From: Candidatus Saccharimonadales bacterium
GTDB taxonomy: Bacteria > Patescibacteriota > Saccharimonadia > Saccharimonadales > UBA10212
Assembly: GCA_025450575.1 (NCBI GenBank)
Contig: JANWHE010000014.1
Location: forward strand, 1 to 40,147
Direction: 5' to 3'
DNA length: 40,147 nt
The position numbers and the translations under genes are program-made. The notes under the pieces were generated by a model. The model was given only the letters and a program-made list of their open reading frames with translations, was not told where the DNA came from and did not search any database. How positions within the stretch are numbered: position 1 is the stretch's first letter; each line of letters starts with the position of its first letter. Of this stretch, positions 16,881 through 24,937 are shown piece by piece.

Positions 16881-18071
16881 ATGGCAAACAAAAAGGTGAA
16901 GGTCCTAATCCTGGGCGGCGGCTTCGGCGGTTTAAAGACGGCTTTAGGACTGGCGGGCCAGCCGGAGCTCGATGTTACCCTACTGTCCGACCAGGCTGAT
17001 TTCCGCTATTACCCCACCCTTTACCACGCCGCGACCGGCGGCAAGATGACCGCCTCCAGCATTCCGCTGGCCGAAATTCTCAAAGACAAAAATATCACTA
17101 TCGAGAAAGGCACGGCTAAAAAGCTGGATCGCCAAGCCAAGACAGTCAAAACGGCCGCCGGCCGGGAACTGCCTTATGACAAACTGGTCTTATCGCTGGG
17201 CGTTGTCACTAATTACTTCGGCATCAAGGGATTGAAAGAGTATTCGTTCGGAATCAAAAGCCAAGCCGAGTCACAGCGGCTGCGCGACCATATCCACAAA
17301 CTATTGATAGACGATGGCAAGCCCGACCTTAACTACGTGGTCATCGGCGGCGGCCCTACCGGCGTGGAGCTAGCCGGCGCCCTGCCCGCTTATATCAGAC
17401 ACGTCATGAAAATGCATAATCTGAGACCTAAGCGGCTGAATATCGAGCTGGTAGAAGCTGCGCCGCGGCTGATGCCCAGAATGAGCAAGGATTATTCGCG
17501 GGCTGTTGCCCGCCGGCTGCGCAAGCTCGGTATAAAGCTTTATCTTCACCAAGCCGTTCAGGCCGAAACGGCCGATTCGCTGATGGTTAACGGCAAGCCG
17601 CTTAAAAGCCATACTGTTATATGGACGGCCGGCGTCACCAATCATCCGTTTTTCGAGGATAATAAGTTTGCCTTCGGCGAGCACGGCAAGGTCCAAGTCG
17701 ATAAATACCTGCAGGCCGAGGACGATATCTTCGTCATCGGCGACAACGCCGGTACGGAATACTCCGGCATGGCTCAGACGGCGCTGCACGACGGCCAGAC
17801 CGTCGCCGAGAACCTTATACGCCAGGCGCATGGCAAAAAAATGAAGAAGTACCGGACCAAAAAGCCAATCTATGTCACACCGGCCGGTCCAGGCTGGGCG
17901 GCGATGCAGTGGGGCCCGGTGCACCTTTACGGCTGGCTGGGGTGGGTGGGGCGCTCGGCCGGAGATTTCGCCGGTTTCCATGACTATGAGCCTTGGCGGC
18001 TGGCCGGCAGACATTGGATAGCCGAATACCAGAACGAAAATACCTGCCCGGTCTGTGCCGCCCAAGCATAG
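16881..18071 (+). CDS. Type II NADH dehydrogenase (NDH-2) family FAD oxidoreductase
   Basis: Two Rossmann motifs (LILGGGFGGLKTA; YVVIGGGPTGVELAGAL), FVIGDNA, C-terminal amphipathic GWAAMQWGPVHLYGWLGW. Ends ENTCPVCAAQA. Confidence 0.9.
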   Translation: MANKKVKVLILGGGFGGLKTALGLAGQPELDVTLLSDQADFRYYPTLYHAATGGKMTASSIPLAEILKDKNITIEKGTAKKLDRQAKTVKTAAGRELPYDKLVLSLGVVTNYFGIKGLKEYSFGIKSQAESQRLRDHIHKLLIDDGKPDLNYVVIGGGPTGVELAGALPAYIRHVMKMHNLRPKRLNIELVEAAPRLMPRMSKDYSRAVARRLRKLGIKLYLHQAVQAETADSLMVNGKPLKSHTVIWTAGVTNHPFFEDNKFAFGEHGKVQVDKYLQAEDDIFVIGDNAGTEYSGMAQTALHDGQTVAENLIRQAHGKKMKKYRTKKPIYVTPAGPGWAAMQWGPVHLYGWLGWVGRSAGDFAGFHDYEPWRLAGRHWIAEYQNENTCPVCAAQA

Positions 18072-18110
18072 ATTCAGCTGCTACACAGTTTATAATTGGA
18101 GAATAGAATC

Positions 18111-19607
18111 ATGGGGAACGCGCTTAAACTAAGCGGCCAGAAACTTATCAGCCTGCTGGACCGCATAAACGACCGCTTCACCAGTTATCGGCTGGTGCTG
18201 TATTATCTCCTGGCGCTGATTATCTGGGCGGTAATTGGCAGCTTTTATAAACAAGTTCCCTTCAACTGGCATCAGATCCTGGTATCGGCTGGCTGGCTGT
18301 TACTGGTCTGCTGGCTGGTCAACAAAGCCCTATCCAGATTCCTGGATATTCCAGCCAACAAAGAATCGGACCTCATAACCGCGCTGATACTGGCCCTTAT
18401 ATTGTCGCCGCCCGCCGACGCTCATGGATTCATCGTCAACGCCGTGGCCGGCGTCGCGGCCATCGCCTCCAAATACATAATCACTCTGCGCAAAAGCCAT
18501 ATCTTTAATCCGGCGGCCGCCGGCGCCTTTATTTCCGGCGAGCTACTGCAGCAATTTCCTTCCTGGTGGGTCGGCACTAAATTCCTGACGCCGGTCGTCG
18601 TTATTGGCGGCATCCTGGTGCTGCGTAAGGTTAAGCGGTTCCAGATGGTCGGAGTGTTCTTAGCGGTCTTCGTTCTCTACCTGATTTTCGGCGGCAGCTC
18701 CGGCGGTAATGTCCATTTCCTGTGGCTGGAAATCATCTCCACCCAAGCGTTATTCTTCGCCGTCATAATGCTGACCGAGCCGCTGACCTCTCCGGCTATC
18801 GCCCGCTACTTTCTGCCGTACGCCGTCTTAGTGGCCCTGTTATATTCGATTACCAGGCTGAGGCTTAGCCCCGAAGAGGCCCTGCTGATCGGCAACCTGT
18901 TCACTTTCATAGTCGCCGCCAACCGGCGTTACCAGGTCAGATTTATCCGGCGGCTGAAAGAGGCCGACGGTATATACAGTTACGCCTTCAGTATGCCGCC
19001 GCGTTTCAAATTCCAGCCCGGCCAGTATCTGGAGTGGACTCTCGCCCATAATAGAACTGACAGCCGCGGCAACCGCCGCTACCTGACTATCTCTTCATCG
19101 CCGACCGAACCGGGCCTGATGTTCACTATCAAACACCCGCCTAAAGCCAGTGCCTTCAAACAGAAGCTGCATAAACTGAAAACCGGCGACACAATCTTGG
19201 CGTCTCGGCTGGCCGGCAGTTTCACGTTGCCTAAAGACCCCTCCAAAAAACTGGCGCTGTTGGCCGGCGGCGTCGGCATCACGCCGTTCCGCAGCATGAT
19301 AAAGTATTTAATCGATACTAAAGAGACGCGCGATGTGGTGCTGCTTTATTCGGCCAACTCCCCTCAGGAATTATCGTTCCAGAAACTGTTCGACCGGGCC
19401 GCGGCCGTCGGGCTTAAGGCCAGCTACGTGACCGAAGGCCGTATCGACGAAGCCAAAATCAGAAAATTACTGCCGGACTTCGCGGAGCGGCAGTTTTATA
19501 TATCCGGGCCATACGGCTTCGTCAACGGCGTGGAGTCTGCGTTGCTCAAACTGGGCGTCGGCTACGACCATATCGTCACCGACTATTTCCCTGGCTACGG
19601 CGGCTAA
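18111..19607 (+). CDS. RnfD/NqrB-like membrane domain fused to a ferredoxin-NADP reductase-like FAD/NAD domain
   Basis: About 250 aa multi-TM region with HIFNPAAAGAF and IMLTEPLTSPA, followed by FNR motifs (GQYLEWTL, RYLTISSSP, LLAGGVGITPFRSMIKY, FYISGPYGFV). SD GGAG before ATG 18111. Confidence 0.85.
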   Translation: MGNALKLSGQKLISLLDRINDRFTSYRLVLYYLLALIIWAVIGSFYKQVPFNWHQILVSAGWLLLVCWLVNKALSRFLDIPANKESDLITALILALILSPPADAHGFIVNAVAGVAAIASKYIITLRKSHIFNPAAAGAFISGELLQQFPSWWVGTKFLTPVVVIGGILVLRKVKRFQMVGVFLAVFVLYLIFGGSSGGNVHFLWLEIISTQALFFAVIMLTEPLTSPAIARYFLPYAVLVALLYSITRLRLSPEEALLIGNLFTFIVAANRRYQVRFIRRLKEADGIYSYAFSMPPRFKFQPGQYLEWTLAHNRTDSRGNRRYLTISSSPTEPGLMFTIKHPPKASAFKQKLHKLKTGDTILASRLAGSFTLPKDPSKKLALLAGGVGITPFRSMIKYLIDTKETRDVVLLYSANSPQELSFQKLFDRAAAVGLKASYVTEGRIDEAKIRKLLPDFAERQFYISGPYGFVNGVESALLKLGVGYDHIVTDYFPGYGG

Positions 19608-20284
19608 ATTATCACCGCTTGGTAGTCTGGCTGGGATTCCATAAATGCGGCGGCCTTGGTGCGGCCCATGACGAACAGCGCCGTGGCCAGCACATCGGCC
19701 CATATAATATCCGGCCCGCTGACGGTGACGCTCAAGAGCTCATCTGCCGGCTGGCCGGTTTTGGGGTTGATGATATGGGCGCCGCGCTCATAGTTACCGC
19801 TAGTACAGACAGCTCCGTTAGAAATACTTAACACGTCAAGAATTTTTGATTTGTCGCGCGGGCTTTGGATGCCGATTTTCCATTCAAAACCGGAGTCAGA
19901 ATGGGCCATGATGTCGCCGCCGGCGCCGACGCAGTAAGTCCCATAGCCTTGACCGGCTATCACTCTTCCAGCTTCGGCTACGGCCCAGCCTTTTACATAG
20001 CCGCTGGGATCAAAGGCGCCGGCGGCCCAAGCCGAAAAATAGCCATCGGTCTTAGCTTCGGCTTCGCGGCAAGCTTTTATGACGGTTTTTAGTTCGTCAC
20101 TTAGATTAGCTTCCGTTATTTTTCCGGCGGCAAACCTAGAAACTTCGCTGTCCGGTTTATAAGTGCTGAACTTGGTGTCTATCTGCCGCAGCTGCTCAAA
20201 AGTCGCCTCAAATACGCCCGCCTCCTTACAGTCCGGGATATCAATACTGATGGGCATGCCCATAATCTGCTGCACCTGACGCAT
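19604..20284 (-). CDS. apbE: ApbE-family FAD:protein FMN transferase
   Basis: MGMPISIDI, FSTYKPDSEVSRF, FDPSGYVKGWAV, GGDIMA, HIINPKTGQPA. Confidence 0.9.
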   Translation of the reverse strand: MRQVQQIMGMPISIDIPDCKEAGVFEATFEQLRQIDTKFSTYKPDSEVSRFAAGKITEANLSDELKTVIKACREAEAKTDGYFSAWAAGAFDPSGYVKGWAVAEAGRVIAGQGYGTYCVGAGGDIMAHSDSGFEWKIGIQSPRDKSKILDVLSISNGAVCTSGNYERGAHIINPKTGQPADELLSVTVSGPDIIWADVLATALFVMGRTKAAAFMESQPDYQAVII

Positions 20285-20293
20285 AAACTAATT

Positions 20294-20749
20294 CTACGCT
20301 GCTTGATCCAGGGCCGCTTGCAGAGACATCTGATATGCTTCACTAGTAGTTGTGGCGCCGGATACGAACTGGATATTAGAACTTTGGCTTTGGATGGTTT
20401 CATCCTTCAGGTAAGGCTCGGCGAAAGCCGTAACCATCTGGCTGTGGCCGAGATCGTGAGGCATCTGCAGGAATTTGACATCGGTTATCTTGCCGCCACT
20501 GACAACCACGGCGATCTGGACCGTCCCATAGGGCGTATCTTCGCTCTGCCCGTTGTAGGTTCCGTCTTTATAAGTTATCGGGGTCGCCGAGCTCGACGAG
20601 CTGGTATTAGCCGACTGGACCGCCGAGCTATTCGAGCCGGAGCTGCCGGACGGCGCCCCCAAAGGCGCTCCGTCGCCATGGTGCCTGGACGCTATGCCCA
20701 AAGCGCCGATGATGGCGACCGCTAAAATTACAATCACGCTTTTTTTCAT
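20294..20749 (-). CDS. Exported or membrane-anchored FMN-binding domain protein (covalent flavinylation substrate)
   Basis: Start MKKSVIVILAVAIIGALG at 20749; Ser/Ala-rich linker; FMN_bind fold with DGTYNGQ, QIAVVVSGGKITDVKF and FVSGATTTSEAY (SGAT flavinylation motif). Confidence 0.88.
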   Translation of the reverse strand: MKKSVIVILAVAIIGALGIASRHHGDGAPLGAPSGSSGSNSSAVQSANTSSSSSATPITYKDGTYNGQSEDTPYGTVQIAVVVSGGKITDVKFLQMPHDLGHSQMVTAFAEPYLKDETIQSQSSNIQFVSGATTTSEAYQMSLQAALDQAA

Positions 20750-20850
20750 ACCACTATAGTTTAGCAAGGCCCGCCTTAAATTTAGCTGAGTGGGAAGTAG
20801 AGCAGATAATCCGCTTGATTAAACTGCTGATTTACTGGTATTAACTACTT

Positions 20851-21834
20851 ATGGCAACCCGCTACATCGAACGGCAGTGCACCGGCCAGCGGTCATTCAA
20901 ATACTTCCATGACGGCAAGCAGGTGGCGAGCAAATCCGAGCTGGCTTATTTCAAATCAATCGGCGTGCCGCCCGCCTGGCGGCAGGTCAAGATCGCCGCC
21001 AGTCACAACGCCCGCATCCAGGCCACCGGCATCGATAAAGCCGGCCGCCTGCAGTATATTTATCACCCTAAGTTCAGGGCGCGCCAAGAAAAAGAGAAGT
21101 TCGAGAGGATTCTGCGCTTCGCCAAGGCGCTGCCCAAGATGCGCCGGCTGACCCATGAGCACCTGGCGCTACCCGGCCTGCCGCGCGAGAAAGTCTTAGC
21201 CTGCATCGTCCAGCTGATGGACAAGGCTTATTTTAGGGTAGGCAACGAAGTTTACGCCAAAGAGAACCAAAGCTATGGGCTAACTACCCTGCGCAGCAAG
21301 CATACCCGGGTGTGGGGCGACACCATCATCTTTGACTTTATCGGCAAAAGCGGCCAGCCGCACTTAAAGAAGGTCACCGATAAGAAACTGGCCAAAATCG
21401 TCAAGCAATTAGACGAACTGCCGGGCTACGAAATTTTCAAGTACGTCGGCGAAGACGGCGAGATGCACGATATCCATAGCGACGATGTCAACGATTATAT
21501 AAAGGAGTTGATGGGCGAAGAGTTCAGCGCCAAGGATTTTCGGACCTGGGGCGGAACGCTGCTGGCCAGCATGGAATTAAGCCAGACCGAGCGCTCCCAC
21601 CATATTAATGAACGTAAGAAGACCGTCACCGAATGCGTCAAAAAAGTCGCCCAAAAATTGGGTAACACGCCGGCCATCGCCCGGGCCAGCTATATCGACC
21701 CGCGGATTATTAGAGCTTACGTGGTCACTAATGACTTATACAAAGTGCGCGCGGCCGTCAAAGGTTTGCGCCGGGCCGACTATCTGACCGCCGACGAACA
21801 CTGCGTCTTGAACCTCCTCGAAAAATCCTCCTAG
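20851..21834 (+). CDS. DNA topoisomerase IB
   Basis: GIPPAWxxV-like GVPPAWRQVKIA, RVGNEVYAKENQSYGLTTLRSKH, FRTWGGTLLA, catalytic SYIDPRII. Confidence 0.93.
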   Translation: MATRYIERQCTGQRSFKYFHDGKQVASKSELAYFKSIGVPPAWRQVKIAASHNARIQATGIDKAGRLQYIYHPKFRARQEKEKFERILRFAKALPKMRRLTHEHLALPGLPREKVLACIVQLMDKAYFRVGNEVYAKENQSYGLTTLRSKHTRVWGDTIIFDFIGKSGQPHLKKVTDKKLAKIVKQLDELPGYEIFKYVGEDGEMHDIHSDDVNDYIKELMGEEFSAKDFRTWGGTLLASMELSQTERSHHINERKKTVTECVKKVAQKLGNTPAIARASYIDPRIIRAYVVTNDLYKVRAAVKGLRRADYLTADEHCVLNLLEKSS

Positions 21835-21917
21835 TTGCTTACCGGGATTTAGCTTATGCTTCTTTACAAGTCGGAGCGTTTGGATAAAACTTAGGGCAAT
21901 AATTAAGGATTTGAAAA

Positions 21918-22721
21918 ATGGAACCCCAAACCCCCGCGCCAACAGTCATACAAACCCCATCCCCCGTCGCCTCCTCCCCTCAGAAACGTCAATTCTTCAG
22001 CCTATGGAAAATACTTTGCTTGCTGTTATTAATTGCTCTGATCGCCAGTATCTGGCTGTGGAAGCCGTGGCAAGCCAACATTAAAGCCTCCGATCGTACT
22101 ATCAGTGTCACCGGCGAAGCGACGGTTAAGGCCGAACCAGACGAATTTATCTTTTCGCCCAGTTACGACATTACTAACCCCGACCAGCAGAAAGCCATTA
22201 CCGATCTGACGGCCAAGAATAACGATATTATCGCCAAGCTTAAAGCTTTGGGCGTGCCCAGCAGTAAGATAGAATCCAACGCCAGCAATTACAAAGACTA
22301 TTTCGACTCAACCACCAATACCTATACTTTTTATCTGACGGTTACCGTTGATGATAAAACCCTGGCTCAGAAGGCCCAGGATTATCTGCTGACAACGAGT
22401 CCCAGCGGTGATATAACTCCGCAGTACACCTTTACTGACGCCAAGCAAAAGACCCTGGAAAACCAAGGCCGCGACCAGGCCGAACAAGACGCCAAAGCCA
22501 AGGCGGACCAGTCGGCTAAGAATTTAGGCTTCAAGGTCAAAGCTGTAAAGACTGTGCAAGACGGCAATTTTGAGAGCATGGGCGGATGCGGGCCTCAGGG
22601 CCTATGCATGGGGGCGAATAACTTAAATGCCGCGGTTTCTAGCCAAAATCCATCCCTTACCTTGCAGCCCGGCGAAAACAGCCTGCCTTATTCGGTCAAT
22701 GTAACCTACTACATCCAGTAG
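21918..22721 (+). CDS. SIMPL (DUF541)-domain membrane-anchored protein
   Basis: N-terminal TM, then ISVTGEATVKAEPDEFIFSP and QDYLLTTSPSGDITPQYTFTDAK. Confidence 0.82.
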   Translation: MEPQTPAPTVIQTPSPVASSPQKRQFFSLWKILCLLLLIALIASIWLWKPWQANIKASDRTISVTGEATVKAEPDEFIFSPSYDITNPDQQKAITDLTAKNNDIIAKLKALGVPSSKIESNASNYKDYFDSTTNTYTFYLTVTVDDKTLAQKAQDYLLTTSPSGDITPQYTFTDAKQKTLENQGRDQAEQDAKAKADQSAKNLGFKVKAVKTVQDGNFESMGGCGPQGLCMGANNLNAAVSSQNPSLTLQPGENSLPYSVNVTYYIQ

Positions 22722-22796
22722 CGGGAACACTGTTTAGCCGACTGCTTCGGGCCGCTTATGCTTGCAATTCGCTAAATTAGGGCCAATCCTAACAAT

Positions 22797-23063
22797 ATGG
22801 AAACACCCGGCGATTTTTACCCCAGCGAAGAGAGCTTAGGCCAAGACTGCCGGTTTTGGGACGCGGTCTTAGGCTGCCGATTTCCAAAGATGGAGATGCA
22901 AGGACGCCGCAGCTGCGAAGGCGTGATTGATGATGTATGTCTGTTTCTTAAAGATGGTCGTCATCCGAAAAGCCTCACCGAGAAACAAAGAATGGAATTA
23001 AAAACCAGGCTGCCCGATTTCGACGATAAGTCCTACATCCCGCCCGGCGACATTATTAGATAG
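22797..23063 (+). CDS. Hypothetical small protein (88 aa, Cys-containing)
   Basis: Intergenic ORF with no competing gene; no family recognised. Confidence 0.5.
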   Translation: METPGDFYPSEESLGQDCRFWDAVLGCRFPKMEMQGRRSCEGVIDDVCLFLKDGRHPKSLTEKQRMELKTRLPDFDDKSYIPPGDIIR

Positions 23064-23066
23064 GCT

Positions 23067-23495
23067 CTAGCGGTTGGGCTGGAGCATGCTGACCCGGTTG
23101 CCTTCGGTATCCCTGAACGAAATCCACAGGCCCACGCCGGGAATCATGGTCGGTTCCATGGTGCGCTGGCCGTCCGGCGTCATGCCGCCCATAATCTGGC
23201 CGCCGGCTTTTTTGACTTCCTCGATCGCCGCCTTGATATCGTCGACCGAGATGACTACCGATGGCGCCTGCGAATCGGGGCTGTCAGTTTTGGCGTAAAA
23301 TCCACCGTTGATAGCGCCTGGTGTCTTGACCATGCCATTAGCATCGGTTTCGGTGGTTTGGGCGACTACGTAATTGCCCATCTCCGGACCCATAGGCTGG
23401 GCTTTCCAGCCAAAAACCGTCTGATAGAATTTGACCATCCGGTCTTTGTCTTCGTATCCCATCTCAAAATGTACTACCGGATTTGGTTTTGCCAT
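23067..23495 (-). CDS. VOC (glyoxalase/dioxygenase-like) family protein
   Basis: VVHFEMGYEDKDRMVKFYQTVFGWKAQ, VSVDDIKAAIEEVKKAGGQIMGG, GLWISFRDTEGNRVSMLQP. Confidence 0.9.
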   Translation of the reverse strand: MAKPNPVVHFEMGYEDKDRMVKFYQTVFGWKAQPMGPEMGNYVVAQTTETDANGMVKTPGAINGGFYAKTDSPDSQAPSVVISVDDIKAAIEEVKKAGGQIMGGMTPDGQRTMEPTMIPGVGLWISFRDTEGNRVSMLQPNR

Positions 23496-23575
23496 AAAAC
23501 TCCCCTTTCTTAACTTGTAATTAAATTATACTACTGCCCGTCTGAGTGTATAATCGAACGAATTAAGGAGTCGGT

Positions 23576-23827
23576 ATGACTAGGCGATATAACGCGTGTC
23601 TGCAGTCACTGATGGACGGGGTTGACGGCTTGCCAACCGAAGAAATTTCGGACGAGCAGATAACCAGGCTCCAAGATGCTGGCGGCCACGAGGATACGGG
23701 TCAAAATGTCTTTGAATGTCAGGTAATCGGCTGTTCGATGGAAATGAAAACGCAGGTTCTGATGGGTAAATTAACGTTAATGAGCACCGATGTACTAACG
23801 GGGCAGCAGCCTTGCCAAGATTCCTAA
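23576..23827 (+). CDS. Hypothetical small protein (83 aa)
   Basis: ORF with TATAAT about 20 nt upstream and SD AAGGAG; no family recognised. Confidence 0.6.
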   Translation: MTRRYNACLQSLMDGVDGLPTEEISDEQITRLQDAGGHEDTGQNVFECQVIGCSMEMKTQVLMGKLTLMSTDVLTGQQPCQDS

Positions 23828-23870
23828 CTACTCGATTTTGTTTTGTTCCACCCGTACGCGTGCGCGCTCC

Positions 23871-24266
23871 TTATAAAACTGCTAGAGCACCTATTCTTAT
23901 AGCAACGACTCTTTCGCCTTCGCGAAGCACTTCTACCCCGGATCCTCGCATTTCTGCCAACCTGTAAGCTAGTTCTCCTACCTGATGTTCTACACGAACC
24001 ATCGTCTCTGAAGACCGTTCGTGATAATGCATTTCGTGCCTTATAACTGTAACCGCTGGTGCCTCAGCGGTTGCTTCTCTCTGAACTACTCTTTTTCCAT
24101 TGAGTCCGCCGTACATTCCAAGATGAGCAGCCTCAGCTACTTCGTCTTCATTTAGTGGCGGATGTATTTCAGTAATAACACCCTGGCCAACATCAGCCAC
24201 GTAGCCGTCACCTCTGATATCTTTAACCCATCTTGAATTTATAGTAGTTTCATATGAATCTGCCAT
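23871..24266 (-). CDS. Hypothetical protein (131 aa)
   Basis: ORF with SD AAAGGAG before ATG; no recognised family; codon choice differs from neighbours. Confidence 0.6.
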   Translation of the reverse strand: MADSYETTINSRWVKDIRGDGYVADVGQGVITEIHPPLNEDEVAEAAHLGMYGGLNGKRVVQREATAEAPAVTVIRHEMHYHERSSETMVRVEHQVGELAYRLAEMRGSGVEVLREGERVVAIRIGALAVL

Positions 24267-24394
24267 AGAACTCCTTTCATGACATTTATACGCTCAATTT
24301 AACCATGTGCAAGCACGAGCAACTTAGCTTCAGTTTTATTTTCCAAAGAAGTCGGTGCCGGTGAGTTCGTCGGACAAACTTCAAATATAAAAGA

Positions 24395-24414
24395 ACGCCC
24401 TATTGCTAGGGCGT
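24395..24414 (-). terminator. Hairpin ACGCCCTA-TTGC-TAGGGCGT with T-rich flank, RRM-gene terminator (possibly bidirectional)
   Basis: 8-bp perfect stem, 4-nt loop, T-rich on both exit sides. Confidence 0.8.
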
Positions 24415-24468
24415 CCCTTTTGCTTTTTTGGGCTTTTTAACTTCTTTTCTGCCCCGGTCTTTGCTCAT
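24406..24468 (-). CDS. 20-aa basic peptide MSKDRGRKEVKKPKKAKGTP
   Basis: ATG one nt after the RRM stop; stop TAG lies inside the terminator hairpin. Not in the ORF track because of length. Confidence 0.45.
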   Translation of the reverse strand: MSKDRGRKEVKKPKKAKGTP

Positions 24469-24469
24469 T

Positions 24470-24763
24470 TTAGTAGCGCCGGCCGCCACCGCCACCGCCG
24501 TAACTTGGACGATCGACTTGTGGTTTGGCAATGTTAACTACCAAAGCGCGGCCGTCAATATCTTTGCCGTTAAGTTCTTTGATAGCGGCTTGGGCTTCGT
24601 CTTCTGAACTGAGTTCCACAAAGCCGAACCCTTTGGACTGATTGCTATCGCGGTCCACGATTACTTTGGCGGAAACCACTGTGCCAAATTCGTCGAACAT
24701 GGCTTTTAATTTGGCGTCATCGACGCTGTAGGCTAGTGACCCTACGTATAATTTTGCTGACAT
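24470..24763 (-). CDS. RRM-domain RNA-binding protein with Gly-rich tail
   Basis: RNP2 KLYVGSLAY and RNP1 KGFGFVEL; GGGGGGRRY C-terminus; SD AGAAAGG. Confidence 0.95.
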   Translation of the reverse strand: MSAKLYVGSLAYSVDDAKLKAMFDEFGTVVSAKVIVDRDSNQSKGFGFVELSSEDEAQAAIKELNGKDIDGRALVVNIAKPQVDRPSYGGGGGGRRY

Positions 24764-24786
24764 AATTTAAACCTTTCTAAAGTTTA

Positions 24787-24815
24787 TGGGCCCAGACGTA
24801 TATACGCCGGGCCCA
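24787..24815 (-). promoter_or_regulatory. Hairpin in the RRM 5' leader (TGGGCCC…CGTATATACG…GGGCCCA)
   Basis: 7-bp outer stem plus 10-bp inner palindrome separated by a small internal loop; no U-tract on the RRM strand. Confidence 0.55.
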
Positions 24816-24829
24816 CTCAAAACTGCTAT

Positions 24830-24937
24830 CTACTCTTTTTCTGGAGTAGTTGTTTCTTCTGTTGCTGCCGCGCCTTCGGCAGGCGCAGCGTCTTTTGACT
24901 CTTCGTTAGTTACTGGAGCGGTGTGATTGTCTGACAT
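24830..24937 (-). CDS. 35-aa acidic peptide MSDNHTAPVTNEESKDAAPAEGAAATEETTTPEKE
   Basis: Translated by hand on the minus strand; SD AAAGGAC upstream of ATG. Below the ORF-track length cutoff. Confidence 0.5.
   Translation of the reverse strand: MSDNHTAPVTNEESKDAAPAEGAAATEETTTPEKE

Noticed and set aside
17370-18065. 231-aa minus-strand ORF antisense to NDH-2
   Set aside because: Lies fully opposite a confidently assigned gene; its sequence looks like a GC-driven shadow with no recognisable domain.
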